Assembly (NCBI RefSeq): GCF_003667315.2
Contig: NZ_RCTZ02000029.1
Coordinates: forward strand, 1-51,335
Origin: Tropicibacter alexandrii
Lineage (GTDB): Bacteria; Pseudomonadota; Alphaproteobacteria; Rhodobacterales; Rhodobacteraceae
Direction: 5' to 3'
DNA length: 51,335 nt
A program made the translations under genes and the position numbers. Positions 9,375-17,473 of this stretch are shown here, in pieces. The notes beneath the pieces are model-generated. The model had not been told where the DNA came from, searched no databases, and worked only from the letters and a program-made list of their open reading frames with translations. Within the stretch, counting starts at the first letter, position 1; each line of letters begins with the position of its first letter.

Positions 9375-10097
9375 ATGAGCGGACGATCAATCAGCAAGAA
9401 GGCGCGCTGCGTCGAGGACCTTCGCCGACGGATTCTGACGCAGGATTTCGAGCCGGGCAGCTACCTCGAAGAGGCCGAACTGTCCGAATCCTACGAGATC
9501 TCCCGCCCGCCCCTGCGCGAGGTGTTCAACCAGCTTGCCGGTGAGGGATACGTCGTCCTGCATCAAAATCGCGGTGCGCAGGTCGCGCCGATGACGCACA
9601 AGACGATGCGCAATTTCTTCATGGCCGCGCCGATGCTCTATTCCGCCGTCTCGCGGCTGGCCGCCGAACACGCGACCGAGGCGCAGATCATGCGGCTGAA
9701 GGACACGCAGACCCTGTTCCGCAAGGCGATCCGCGACGGCGAAACGGCGGAGCGTGCCCTGATGAACCAGCGCTTTCACGCGATCATCGGCGAGATGGCC
9801 GATAACGAATTCCTGACGCCCAGCCTGCGGCGCCTGCTGATCGACCACACGCGCATCGGCATGTCGTTTTACAACCCCCGCAACCAGACGATGGCCGCGC
9901 AGCGCAATGTCGCCGCCGACCAGCACGACCAGTTCATCGCTCTGATCGAGGCTGGCGACGCCGATGGCGCAGCCCAGCTTGCCCTTGATCATTGGGAACT
10001 GTCGCGGGTCGAAATCGAAAGCTTTGTCACACCAGTTGGCATGCAGATCCCGCTTGGCCCCGCGCCGGGCGCTCTGGGCCAGAAAGGAGCCTCATGA
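9375..10097 (+). CDS. GntR-family regulator with FCD domain
   Basis: A 240-residue transcription factor: winged helix-turn-helix at about 10-75 (SYEISRPPLREVFNQLAGEG) and an all-helical FCD ligand-binding domain with candidate metal-binding His residues (NQRFHAIIGEMADN, QHDQFIALIEAGD, LDHWELSR). I chose ATG 9375, which has an AGGAGG site eight bases upstream. The stop overlaps the next gene by ATGA, so it is first gene of the lyase/dehydrogenase/oxidoreductase operon and probably represses it in response to a carboxylate intermediate. Confidence 0.88.
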   Translation: MSGRSISKKARCVEDLRRRILTQDFEPGSYLEEAELSESYEISRPPLREVFNQLAGEGYVVLHQNRGAQVAPMTHKTMRNFFMAAPMLYSAVSRLAAEHATEAQIMRLKDTQTLFRKAIRDGETAERALMNQRFHAIIGEMADNEFLTPSLRRLLIDHTRIGMSFYNPRNQTMAAQRNVAADQHDQFIALIEAGDADGAAQLALDHWELSRVEIESFVTPVGMQIPLGPAPGALGQKGAS

Positions 10098-11029
10098 AAT
10101 TCGACGGCATTTATACGCCTGTCATCACGCCGCACCGCGCGGATGGCAGCATCGACCGTGACGCGCTGGTCGCCCAGATCGAGTATCTGATCGAGGCAGG
10201 CGTGCATGGGCTGATCAATGGTGGCTCGACGGGCGAATACTATGCCCAGAGCCTTGAAGAGCGGATGGAACTGGCCAGCTTCGTCAAGGACGTGATCGGC
10301 GACCGGCTGCCGCTGATCGTCGGCACCGTGGCGATCCGCCTGCCCGATTCCGTGGCCATGGCCGAACATGCGGCCAGGATCGGTGCCGCCGCGCTGCTGG
10401 TCGGCTCGCCGCCCTATGCCGTGCCGACCGAGCGCGAAAACGCGCTGAACGCGCTGGCAATCGACCGCGCCGCCGACCTGCCGATCATGCTCTATAACTA
10501 TCCCGGCCGCATGGGCATCGACATGGGCGAGGAATTCCTCGACCGCGTCGGGCGCAGCCGCAATTTCTGCGCGATCAAGGAATCCTCGGGCGATATCAAC
10601 CGTGTGCACCTGCTGGCGCGGGATTATCCGCATATCCAGATGTCCTGCGGCATGGACGATCAGGCGCTGGAATTCTTTGCCTGGGGCGCGCGCAGCTGGG
10701 TCTGCGCCGGGTCCAACTTCCTGCCAAAGGAGCACATCGCGCTGTGGAACGCCTGCCGGGTGGAGGGCGACTTTGACAAGGGCCGCCGGATCATGTCGGC
10801 GATGATGCCCCTGATGCGGGTGCTCGAACAGGGCGGCAAGTTCATCCAATGCGTCAAGCATGGCTGCGAGATGATGGGCAACTACGCCGGTCCGCCGCGC
10901 CCACCCCTGCGCCCTCTGAACAAGGACGACAAGCGGCAATTGGAACAGGTGGTCCGCGTGCTGAAACGCACCGTGGCCGAAATCGAAGCCGGGGCAAACG
11001 CCGGCACTCAGGCGGAGGCAGCAGAATGA
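10094..11029 (+). CDS. DapA/NAL-superfamily lyase or dehydratase
   Basis: A 311-residue TIM-barrel aldolase-superfamily protein. The Schiff-base Lys162 is in CAIKESSGD, the proton-relay Tyr134 in LYNYPGR, and GGSTGE (43-48) is the carboxylate-binding loop. Members include dihydrodipicolinate synthase, N-acetylneuraminate lyase and the pyrroline-4-hydroxy-2-carboxylate deaminase of hydroxyproline catabolism. Lysine biosynthesis is unlikely because the gene sits in a GntR-controlled catabolic operon. The last activity would fit the downstream aldehyde dehydrogenase and FAD oxidoreductase, but sequence alone does not decide. It overlaps both neighbours by ATGA. Confidence 0.85.
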   Translation: MKFDGIYTPVITPHRADGSIDRDALVAQIEYLIEAGVHGLINGGSTGEYYAQSLEERMELASFVKDVIGDRLPLIVGTVAIRLPDSVAMAEHAARIGAAALLVGSPPYAVPTERENALNALAIDRAADLPIMLYNYPGRMGIDMGEEFLDRVGRSRNFCAIKESSGDINRVHLLARDYPHIQMSCGMDDQALEFFAWGARSWVCAGSNFLPKEHIALWNACRVEGDFDKGRRIMSAMMPLMRVLEQGGKFIQCVKHGCEMMGNYAGPPRPPLRPLNKDDKRQLEQVVRVLKRTVAEIEAGANAGTQAEAAE

Positions 11030-12522
11030 GCGACCTTTTGACAACCGAGGAATACAAGGCCATCGCAGCAGATCTGGACCTGCCGACACAGGCCTTTGTC
11101 GATGGCAGCTTCCGGCCCGCCGCGTCGGGCGCGACCTTCGACACGATCAACCCGGCAACGGGCGCGGTGCTGGCCAAGGTGGCGGCCTGCGGCGCAGAGG
11201 ACGTTGATTTTGCGGTGGAAAAGGCGCGTGAGGCGTTTGAGGACGGGCGCTGGTCGCGCCTGCATCCGTCCGAGCGCAAGGCGGTGCTGATCCGCCTTGC
11301 CAAGCTGCTGACGCGCAATGCCCGCGAACTGGCTGTGATGGAAAGCCTCGATTCCGGCAAGACGATCTACGATTGCGAAACCGTAGACGTGCCGGAGACG
11401 ATCAACTGCCTCAAGTGGCATGCCGAGTTGATCGACAAGATCTATGACCAGGTCTCGCCCGCCTCGGACGATCACATCGCGATGGTGGTGCGTGAGCCCG
11501 TGGGGGTCGTGGGGCTTGTGCTGCCGTGGAACTTCCCGCTTTTGATGCTGGCGTGGAAGATCGGCCCGGCGCTGGCGGCGGGCTGTTCGGTGATCGTGAA
11601 ACCGGCCGAGGAAACGTCCCTCACCGCGCTGCGGGTCGCCGAACTGGCGATGGAGGCGGGGGTGCCCGCCGGTGTCTTCAACGTGCTGCCCGGCACCGGC
11701 CCGGATGTGGGCGAGCCGCTGGGCCGTCACATGGATGTGGACGCGCTCAGTTTTACCGGCTCAACTGAAACCGGCCGCCGTTTCTTGCGCTACGCCGCCG
11801 AGAGCAACCTTAAGGAAGTCACGCTTGAGATGGGGGGCAAGAACCCGGCCGTGGTGCTGGACGATGCCGAGAACCTCGACCGCGTGGCGGCGCATGTGGT
11901 CAACGGTGCCTTCTGGAACATGGGCGAGAACTGTTCCGCCTCCTCGCGCCTCATCGTGCAGAAGGGCGTCAAGGATGCGCTTCTGGACCGGATCAAGGCG
12001 CATGCCCGCGAATGGCCGATGGGCGATCCGCTCGACCCGGTGAACCGGGTGGGCGCGCTGGTGTCGAAGGATCACTTCGACAAGGTCTGCTCCTATCTCG
12101 GCAAAGGGCCGAAGGTGGTGATGGGCGGCAGCGCCAAGGACGGCTTCGTCGAGCCGACAATCCTTGAAGTCACCGCCGACGCCCCACAGGCGCGGGAGGA
12201 GATCTTCGGCCCGGTCCTGTCGGTGCTGACCGTGGACAGCTTTGACGCGGCGATCGCCATGGCCAATGACACCGAATACGGGCTGGCGGCGTCGATCTTT
12301 ACCGCCAATGTCAAACGCGCGCTCCGCGGCGCGCGGGCGATCCGGGCCGGCACCGTGACGGTCAACAGCTTTGGCGAGGGCGACAGCACGACCCCCTTCG
12401 GCGGGTTCAAGCAATCGGGCTTCGGCGGGCGCGACAACGGCATCCACGCGCATGACCAGTACACCCAACTCAAGACGATCTGGATCGACCTGAGCGATGA
12501 CGCGGATGAGGCCGTCGATTGA
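11026..12522 (+). CDS. NAD(P)-dependent aldehyde dehydrogenase (PuuC/semialdehyde type)
   Basis: A 498-residue ALDH. Catalytic Cys303 lies in GENCSASSR, general base Glu268 in LEMGGKNP, Asn169 in PWNFPL, and the cofactor glycine loop is FTGSTETG. It starts at an ATGA overlap with the DapA-family gene. The closest familiar relatives are gamma-glutamyl-aminobutyraldehyde and 2-oxoglutarate-semialdehyde dehydrogenases. In the proposed pathway it would oxidise the semialdehyde released by the upstream deaminase-type enzyme to 2-oxoglutarate. That substrate is inferred from operon context. Confidence 0.9.
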   Translation: MSDLLTTEEYKAIAADLDLPTQAFVDGSFRPAASGATFDTINPATGAVLAKVAACGAEDVDFAVEKAREAFEDGRWSRLHPSERKAVLIRLAKLLTRNARELAVMESLDSGKTIYDCETVDVPETINCLKWHAELIDKIYDQVSPASDDHIAMVVREPVGVVGLVLPWNFPLLMLAWKIGPALAAGCSVIVKPAEETSLTALRVAELAMEAGVPAGVFNVLPGTGPDVGEPLGRHMDVDALSFTGSTETGRRFLRYAAESNLKEVTLEMGGKNPAVVLDDAENLDRVAAHVVNGAFWNMGENCSASSRLIVQKGVKDALLDRIKAHAREWPMGDPLDPVNRVGALVSKDHFDKVCSYLGKGPKVVMGGSAKDGFVEPTILEVTADAPQAREEIFGPVLSVLTVDSFDAAIAMANDTEYGLAASIFTANVKRALRGARAIRAGTVTVNSFGEGDSTTPFGGFKQSGFGGRDNGIHAHDQYTQLKTIWIDLSDDADEAVD

Positions 12523-13859
12523 CGGGGATGCGCGTAAGCCGTCTGCCGGTTCTTCCCGGACCGGCGGCCTGGAACACGATCCTGGGCCCCGCGCCCGTGC
12601 GCCCCGCGCTGGACGGCGCGCGGACGGCGGACGTGGTCATCATCGGTGCGGGTTTTGCCGGGCTGTCCGCCGCGCGCCGGGTGCTGCAACTGCAACCGCA
12701 GGCCTCTGTCGTGGTGCTAGAGGCGGGCCGCATTGCCGAAGGCTCGGCAGGCCGCAATTCCGGCTTCATGATCGACCTGCCGCATGAGCTGACATCGGAG
12801 GATTACGCCGGGGCGGGTGATGACCGCGCGATGATCGCGCTCAATCGGCATGCCATCGGCTTTGCCGGTGAGGCGGTCGATGCCTACCAGATCGACAGCA
12901 ATTTCTTTGACCGCGCGGGCAAGGTGAACGGCGCGGCCAGCGACACGGCCCATGCGCATAACGAAAGCTACGCGCAACACCTCGCCTCGCTGGGCGAAGG
13001 GTCTGAAATGCTGGACGCGCAAGACATGGCTGCGCTGACCGGCTCGCGGCATTACCGCTCCGGGCTGTATACGCCCGGCACGGTGATGCTTCAGCCCGCG
13101 GGCTATATCCGGGGTCTGGCCGCCGGGCTGTCGCGGGCGGGCGTGACGATCCATGAGACCAGCGCCGTCACCGCGCTGACCCGACAGGGTCAGGCGTGGA
13201 AGGTCGAGACGGCGCAGGGCCATGTCAGCGCGGGCCGCGTGATCCTCACGGTGAACGGCCATCTCGAAAGCTTTGGCTTTGAAAAGGGGCGGCTGATGCA
13301 GTTGTTCCTTTATGCCGTCATGACGCCGGAACTGGACGCAGACGCATTGACCAAGCTGGGCGGTCACAGCCGCTGGGGCATCACGCCCTCGGACCCGATG
13401 GGCACCACCGTGCGCCGGATCGACACCGGCCAGGGCGGCAACCGCATCGTGACGCGCACTTGCGCGACGCTTGCGCCGGGGCGCCGGATAGGGCCGGGCC
13501 ATGTGGCCCGCGCCGCCCGCGTGATGCAGCGCAAGTTCGACCAGCGCTTTCCGCAATTGGCCGGGATGCGGATGGAGCACGCCTGGTCCGGGCATCTGTG
13601 CCTGACGCTGAATGGCGTGTCCGTCATGCGCCAACTCGACGACGGGCTGTTCTCGGGCTGCGTGCAGAACGGGCTTGGCACCGCGCGCGGCACCCTGACC
13701 GGGATCGGCGCGGCGGAACTGGCCTGCGGGGTCGACAGCGCCATCACCCGCCACTTCACCTCCGAGTCAAAGCCCAAACGCCTGCCCCCGCAGCCCTTTC
13801 AGCAGATCGGCGCAAATGCCGTGCTGCGCTGGAAGGAATGGCGCGCCGGGAACGAATAA
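12519..13859 (+). CDS. FAD-dependent amine/amino-acid oxidoreductase (DAO fold, PuuB-like)
   Basis: A flavoprotein of about 445 residues. The FAD-binding Rossmann motif VVIIGAGFAGLSAARR and VVVLEAG lie within the first 80 residues, and the C-terminal half shows the DAO-type substrate domain. Two starts are possible: TTG 12519, overlapping the ALDH stop with GAGG upstream, or ATG 12528. The leader WNTILGPAPVRPAL is typical of gamma-glutamylputrescine-oxidase-like proteins. Here it would oxidise a secondary or cyclic amine; D-hydroxyproline or an N-methyl amino acid are candidates given the neighbours. It is the last gene of the operon. Confidence 0.85.
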   Translation: MTGMRVSRLPVLPGPAAWNTILGPAPVRPALDGARTADVVIIGAGFAGLSAARRVLQLQPQASVVVLEAGRIAEGSAGRNSGFMIDLPHELTSEDYAGAGDDRAMIALNRHAIGFAGEAVDAYQIDSNFFDRAGKVNGAASDTAHAHNESYAQHLASLGEGSEMLDAQDMAALTGSRHYRSGLYTPGTVMLQPAGYIRGLAAGLSRAGVTIHETSAVTALTRQGQAWKVETAQGHVSAGRVILTVNGHLESFGFEKGRLMQLFLYAVMTPELDADALTKLGGHSRWGITPSDPMGTTVRRIDTGQGGNRIVTRTCATLAPGRRIGPGHVARAARVMQRKFDQRFPQLAGMRMEHAWSGHLCLTLNGVSVMRQLDDGLFSGCVQNGLGTARGTLTGIGAAELACGVDSAITRHFTSESKPKRLPPQPFQQIGANAVLRWKEWRAGNE

Positions 13860-13875
13860 GGCCCCTACGGGGGTA

Positions 13876-14616
13876 TCAAACCTGCGGCAGGCTCAGCTTG
13901 GCCATGCGCCCGCCATCGACGGCGTAGACCTGCCCGGTGATGAAACCGCTTTCCTCTGACGCGAGGAACGCGACCAGCGCGGCCACCTCCTCGGGCCGCC
14001 CGGTCCGGCCAGCGGGATGAATCCGCGCGATCTCGTCGCGAAAGCCCTCAGGGTCGGGCATGCCGTCGATCATGGCGGTGTTCAGATCAGTGTCGATCCA
14101 GCCCGGCGCGACCGCGTTGCAGCGGATGCCCTCGGCCCCGTGATCGACCGCGACGGCGCGGGTCAGCCCGTGCAGCCCGGCCTTGGTCGCGCAATAGGCG
14201 GCATGGTTCGGGTTCGCGCCCAGCCCCTCGATCGAGCCGGTGTTGACGATGCTGCCGCGCGTCTTGCGCAGATGCGGCAGCGCGGCGCGGATCATCAGGA
14301 AGGGCGCGGTCAGGTTGATCATGACGGACCGGTTCCAATCGTCGAGCGACATGTCCTCGACCCGCGCCTCTTGCATCATGCCCGCATTGTTCACCAGCAC
14401 GTCCAGCCGCCCGGCCCGGCGCACCACCTCGGCGACTACCGCATCGGGGCTGGCCGGGTCGCTGAAATCGGCCGCGACATGTTCGCAGTCAGGGTCCGGC
14501 CCCCGCTGCGCGGTGAACACCTGCGCGCCTTCACGGGTCAGGCGCCGGGCGATGGCCTGACCGATGCCGCTGCGCCCGCCGGTGACCAGTGCGACCTTGC
14601 CGTGAAACCGTGTCAT
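13876..14616 (-). CDS. Short-chain dehydrogenase/reductase
   Basis: A 246-residue classical SDR. The cofactor motif TGGRSGIG is at 12-19, NNAG at 76-79, and the catalytic residues are Ser128, Tyr141 and Lys145 (YCATK). The start is ATG 14616 with AAGGA upstream; an upstream in-frame ATG would add eight unrelated residues. It converges with the FAD oxidoreductase 16 bases away and follows the MttB-type gene on the same strand, but a terminator hairpin separates the two. The substrate is unknown. Confidence 0.88.
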   Translation of the reverse strand: MTRFHGKVALVTGGRSGIGQAIARRLTREGAQVFTAQRGPDPDCEHVAADFSDPASPDAVVAEVVRRAGRLDVLVNNAGMMQEARVEDMSLDDWNRSVMINLTAPFLMIRAALPHLRKTRGSIVNTGSIEGLGANPNHAAYCATKAGLHGLTRAVAVDHGAEGIRCNAVAPGWIDTDLNTAMIDGMPDPEGFRDEIARIHPAGRTGRPEEVAALVAFLASEESGFITGQVYAVDGGRMAKLSLPQV

Positions 14617-14654
14617 GTTCTGGTCCTTCCTTGGCCCCATGCATACCGCCCGAC

Positions 14655-14682
14655 AGAAAAGACCCGCCGGGAGCGGCGGGTC
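14655..14682 (-). terminator. Rho-independent terminator after the MttB-family gene
   Basis: GACCCGCCG (14661-14669) and CGGCGGGTC (14674-14682) form a nine-pair GC stem with a four-base loop. Read on the minus strand the stem is followed by TTTTCTGTC. It lies 18 bases beyond the MttB-type stop and should uncouple that gene from the SDR. Confidence 0.75.
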
Positions 14683-14700
14683 CAGTTGAGGAGGGAACCG

Positions 14701-16257
14701 TCAATACTCCTGGTTCAGCGCATCCGCTGCCGGGATCTCGCGCTCGCGGCGGGCGATGTAATCCAGCAGCGCCTCGTTCTTGGCCTCGTCCAGGGTCGGT
14801 TCCTGATACTCGGACAAGAGCTTGCGGGCATGTTCCAGCGCGCGCTGGGTGATCTCTTTCGATCCTTCGGCGGCCCATTGCTCGATCGAGTTGTTGTCGA
14901 AGAGTTCGGGCATGAAGAACGCGGTTTGGAAGTTGTCCTGCGTGTGCGGATGGCCAAGGTAATGCCCGCCCGGGCCCACATCCGGCACCGCCGCCAGCGC
15001 TTGGTCGAAATCGCCCCATTGCGGCCCCTGCGCCATGCGGTAGCCCATGGCGCATTGTTCCGCATCGACCACGAACTTGGCAACGGAACAGTGCATCCCG
15101 GCCTCGTTCCACCCAGCACTGTGCCAGATGTAGTTCGCGCCCGCATGCAGCACCGCCGACAGGGTGGTGGCGGATTCATAGCCCGCCTGCGCGTCAAAGG
15201 TCTTGGCCCCGCCCAGCGTGTTCGAGGTCCGCCACGGCACGCCGTAGAAGCGCGCCATCTGGCCGATCATGAAGTTCATGAGGCTGATCTCGGGCGTGCC
15301 TGCCATCGGCGCGCCGGACTTCATCGAGACGGTAGACAGGTAGTGGCCATAAATCGCCGGGCAGCCGCGCCGGATCACCTGCGTATAGGCCAGCGCCGAC
15401 AGCGCCTCGGCATTCAACTGCGCCACGGTCGCGGGCACGCTTGCCGGCGTGTTCGCGCCGCCCAGCACGAAGGGAGAGCACAGCACGGGTTGGTTGCGCT
15501 TGCACAGCGCGCGCATCGCGCCCAGCATCGTCTCGTCCCAGACCAAAGGCGAGTTGCCGTTGCAATTGCCGGTGGTGACCGGGTTCTGCTCCATGAACTC
15601 TTCGCCGAAGAGAATGGCGCACATCTCCATCACGTCTTCGGCGTTCTTCGGGCTGGTGGTCATCGCCATGAAGGTCTTGTCGGAATGCTTCATCGACGAA
15701 TAGGTGATGCGCAGGTGCCGCTGGCTGATCGGGTGATCATAGGGCTCGACGATGTGATGCGCCGAGGAATGCAGGGCGGGCATCATGTGGCTGAGCTTGT
15801 GGAACATCGCCAGATCGTCAAGCGTCGGGTTGCGCCGCACGTCGTCGAGGTCGCGCAGATAGGGCGCGCCGGTCATCGGCACGAAGATCGAGTGCGGCCC
15901 GCCAAGGCGCACATTCTTGGCCGGGTTGCGCGCGGAATAGGTGAAATCCGCCGGGATCGTCGCGATCAGGTCGCGCACGAGACCACGGTCCAGATAGACC
16001 ATCTCGCCCACGACCTTGGCGCCCACCCGCTTCCAGTCTGCCAGCGCGATCGGATCGCGGAACTGCACGCCAACATTTTCGAGGATATTCATCGAGGCCG
16101 CGTCGATCTGTTCGACTTGCGCGCCATCCATCACCTCGCATAGCGGCAAGGCCCGGGTCAGGCCCGGCAGCATGGTGAAGTCGCGGGTGGTGCGCAGGGT
16201 GCGGCGGGCAGAGCGGCCGCCGGAGCGGGCGCGGGGGCGGGTCAGTGTCTCGGTCAT
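14701..16257 (-). CDS. MttB-family (non-pyrrolysine) trimethylamine/betaine methyltransferase
   Basis: A 518-residue TIM-barrel methyltransferase of the MttB superfamily. The frame has no in-frame amber codon, so it belongs to the non-pyrrolysine branch, members of which demethylate glycine betaine, proline betaine, carnitine or gamma-butyrobetaine. The start is ATG 16257 with AGGAGG seven bases upstream; the basic N-terminus (RPRARSGGRSARR) shows no export signal. Characterised members transfer the methyl group to a corrinoid protein, and none is encoded in this window. Neighbouring proline-racemase-family and demethylase genes point to a proline-type betaine. Confidence 0.85.
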   Translation of the reverse strand: MTETLTRPRARSGGRSARRTLRTTRDFTMLPGLTRALPLCEVMDGAQVEQIDAASMNILENVGVQFRDPIALADWKRVGAKVVGEMVYLDRGLVRDLIATIPADFTYSARNPAKNVRLGGPHSIFVPMTGAPYLRDLDDVRRNPTLDDLAMFHKLSHMMPALHSSAHHIVEPYDHPISQRHLRITYSSMKHSDKTFMAMTTSPKNAEDVMEMCAILFGEEFMEQNPVTTGNCNGNSPLVWDETMLGAMRALCKRNQPVLCSPFVLGGANTPASVPATVAQLNAEALSALAYTQVIRRGCPAIYGHYLSTVSMKSGAPMAGTPEISLMNFMIGQMARFYGVPWRTSNTLGGAKTFDAQAGYESATTLSAVLHAGANYIWHSAGWNEAGMHCSVAKFVVDAEQCAMGYRMAQGPQWGDFDQALAAVPDVGPGGHYLGHPHTQDNFQTAFFMPELFDNNSIEQWAAEGSKEITQRALEHARKLLSEYQEPTLDEAKNEALLDYIARREREIPAADALNQEY

Positions 16258-16326
16258 GGCGGCCTCCTCTGGGGTTGCCCATAGAATGAGCGCAGGACCG
16301 AGTCGGCTCGTGACGGATTGCGAAGC

Positions 16327-16348
16327 GGAGACGACTACAAACGACTCC
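16327..16348. promoter_or_regulatory. Repeat element upstream of the MttB-family gene
   Basis: ACGACT occurs at 16331-16336 and 16341-16346, exactly one helical turn apart, within an imperfect palindrome with arms GGAG and CTCC. It lies about 75 bases upstream of the MttB start in a 185-base gap and could be an operator. No protein can be assigned. Confidence 0.25.
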
Positions 16349-16442
16349 GTCGGGGTCGAATGGCACGCGGTCGCCATTGGACGCGGGGCTGCGGCGAAGG
16401 ATCAGCGCGTCTTGCAGGGCATCGGCATCGCGCCAGTCCGCG

Positions 16443-17471
16443 TCAGCGCGCGCCCCATGTATCCGAAAGCCGGTACCCTTCGGGCCACGGATCGCTTGGG
16501 TCCAGCATGTGTTGATGGATGCCGGTGATCCAGCCACGGCCCGAGATTTCAGGGCGGATGGCGGGGCGGTCGCCCACGGTGGTTGCACCAAGGATCGTGC
16601 CCGAAAAGGTCGAGCCGATCAGCGAGCGCGCGGTCAAGCGGTCGCCGGTTTTCATCACGCCACGGGCCTGCAGCAGCGCCATGCGCGCGCTCAACGCCGT
16701 GCCGGTGGGGGAGCGGTCCACCTTGCCCGGCTGGATCGCCACGGCGGCGGCGGTTTCCAGACCGTTGGTGGTTTGCGTCAAAGGCCCGGCGAAGAGGCAA
16801 AAGGAAATGTGCCGCCAGTCCGGGTTTTCCGGATGGTGGAATCCGATCCGTGCATTGGCAGCGTTGGTGATCTGCACGCCGAGTTTGGCGATGTCATGCG
16901 CCTCATCCTCGACCAGCGCAAACCCCATCGCGGCGGCGTCGACGACCACGAAACTGTCACCGCCATAGGCGGTATCCACGGTCAGGGTGCCGATCCCCGC
17001 GACCTCCAGCCTGCGGTCCAATTCACCGGCGAAGGAGGCGACGTTCTGGACATGAATGCGCTCTGCCTTGCCATCGCGGCAGTCGGCCCGGACGCGCACC
17101 AGCCCGCCGGGGGCCTCCAGCACCATCTCCGTCACCGGCTCGACCATCGGCACCAGCCCGCCATCGAGCAGAACGGTGGCCACGCAGATGGAATTGGACC
17201 CGGACATGGGCGGCGTGTCCTCGGGCTCCATGATGATGAAGGCCGCGTCGGCCTCGGGGTGTTTCGGCGGCACCAGCAGGTTCACGTGCCGAAAGACCCC
17301 GCCGCGTGGCTCGTTCAGCACGAAGTTCCGCAGGGTCTGGTCGCGGGCGATCCAGCGGGATTGCGTCCAGATCGTATCGCCGGGCGGCGGCAGCACGCCG
17401 CCCACGATCACGTCACCCACCTCGCCTTCGGCATGGGCCGAGATGACGTGGATCGTCTTGGACGACCGCAC
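16443..17471 (-). CDS. Proline racemase-superfamily protein with Ser/Thr active site
   Basis: A 342-residue cofactor-independent enzyme of the proline racemase/hydroxyproline epimerase fold. The two catalytic positions, normally Cys-Cys in racemases and epimerases, are Ser90 ([11 protein letters not shown]) and Thr256 ([11 protein letters not shown]). Thr at the second site is the mark of trans-3-hydroxy-L-proline dehydratases; Ser at the first with SN in place of GH is unusual. A dehydratase, or an untested activity on an N-methylated proline, is likelier than racemisation. It starts two bases after the stop of the upstream demethylase gene, so they share a transcript. Confidence 0.85.
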   Translation of the reverse strand: MRSSKTIHVISAHAEGEVGDVIVGGVLPPPGDTIWTQSRWIARDQTLRNFVLNEPRGGVFRHVNLLVPPKHPEADAAFIIMEPEDTPPMSGSNSICVATVLLDGGLVPMVEPVTEMVLEAPGGLVRVRADCRDGKAERIHVQNVASFAGELDRRLEVAGIGTLTVDTAYGGDSFVVVDAAAMGFALVEDEAHDIAKLGVQITNAANARIGFHHPENPDWRHISFCLFAGPLTQTTNGLETAAAVAIQPGKVDRSPTGTALSARMALLQARGVMKTGDRLTARSLIGSTFSGTILGATTVGDRPAIRPEISGRGWITGIHQHMLDPSDPWPEGYRLSDTWGAR

Positions 17472-17473
17472 CG

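Noticed and set aside
10094-11029. Biosynthetic dihydrodipicolinate synthase (dapA)
   Set aside because: The family residues fit, but operon context with GntR, ALDH and an amine oxidoreductase argues for a catabolic lyase or deaminase.
14017-16143. A 708-codon open frame antisense to the SDR and MttB-type genes
   Set aside because: It spans two genes and a terminator, is rich in Arg/His/Gly as antisense frames are, and has no domain signature.
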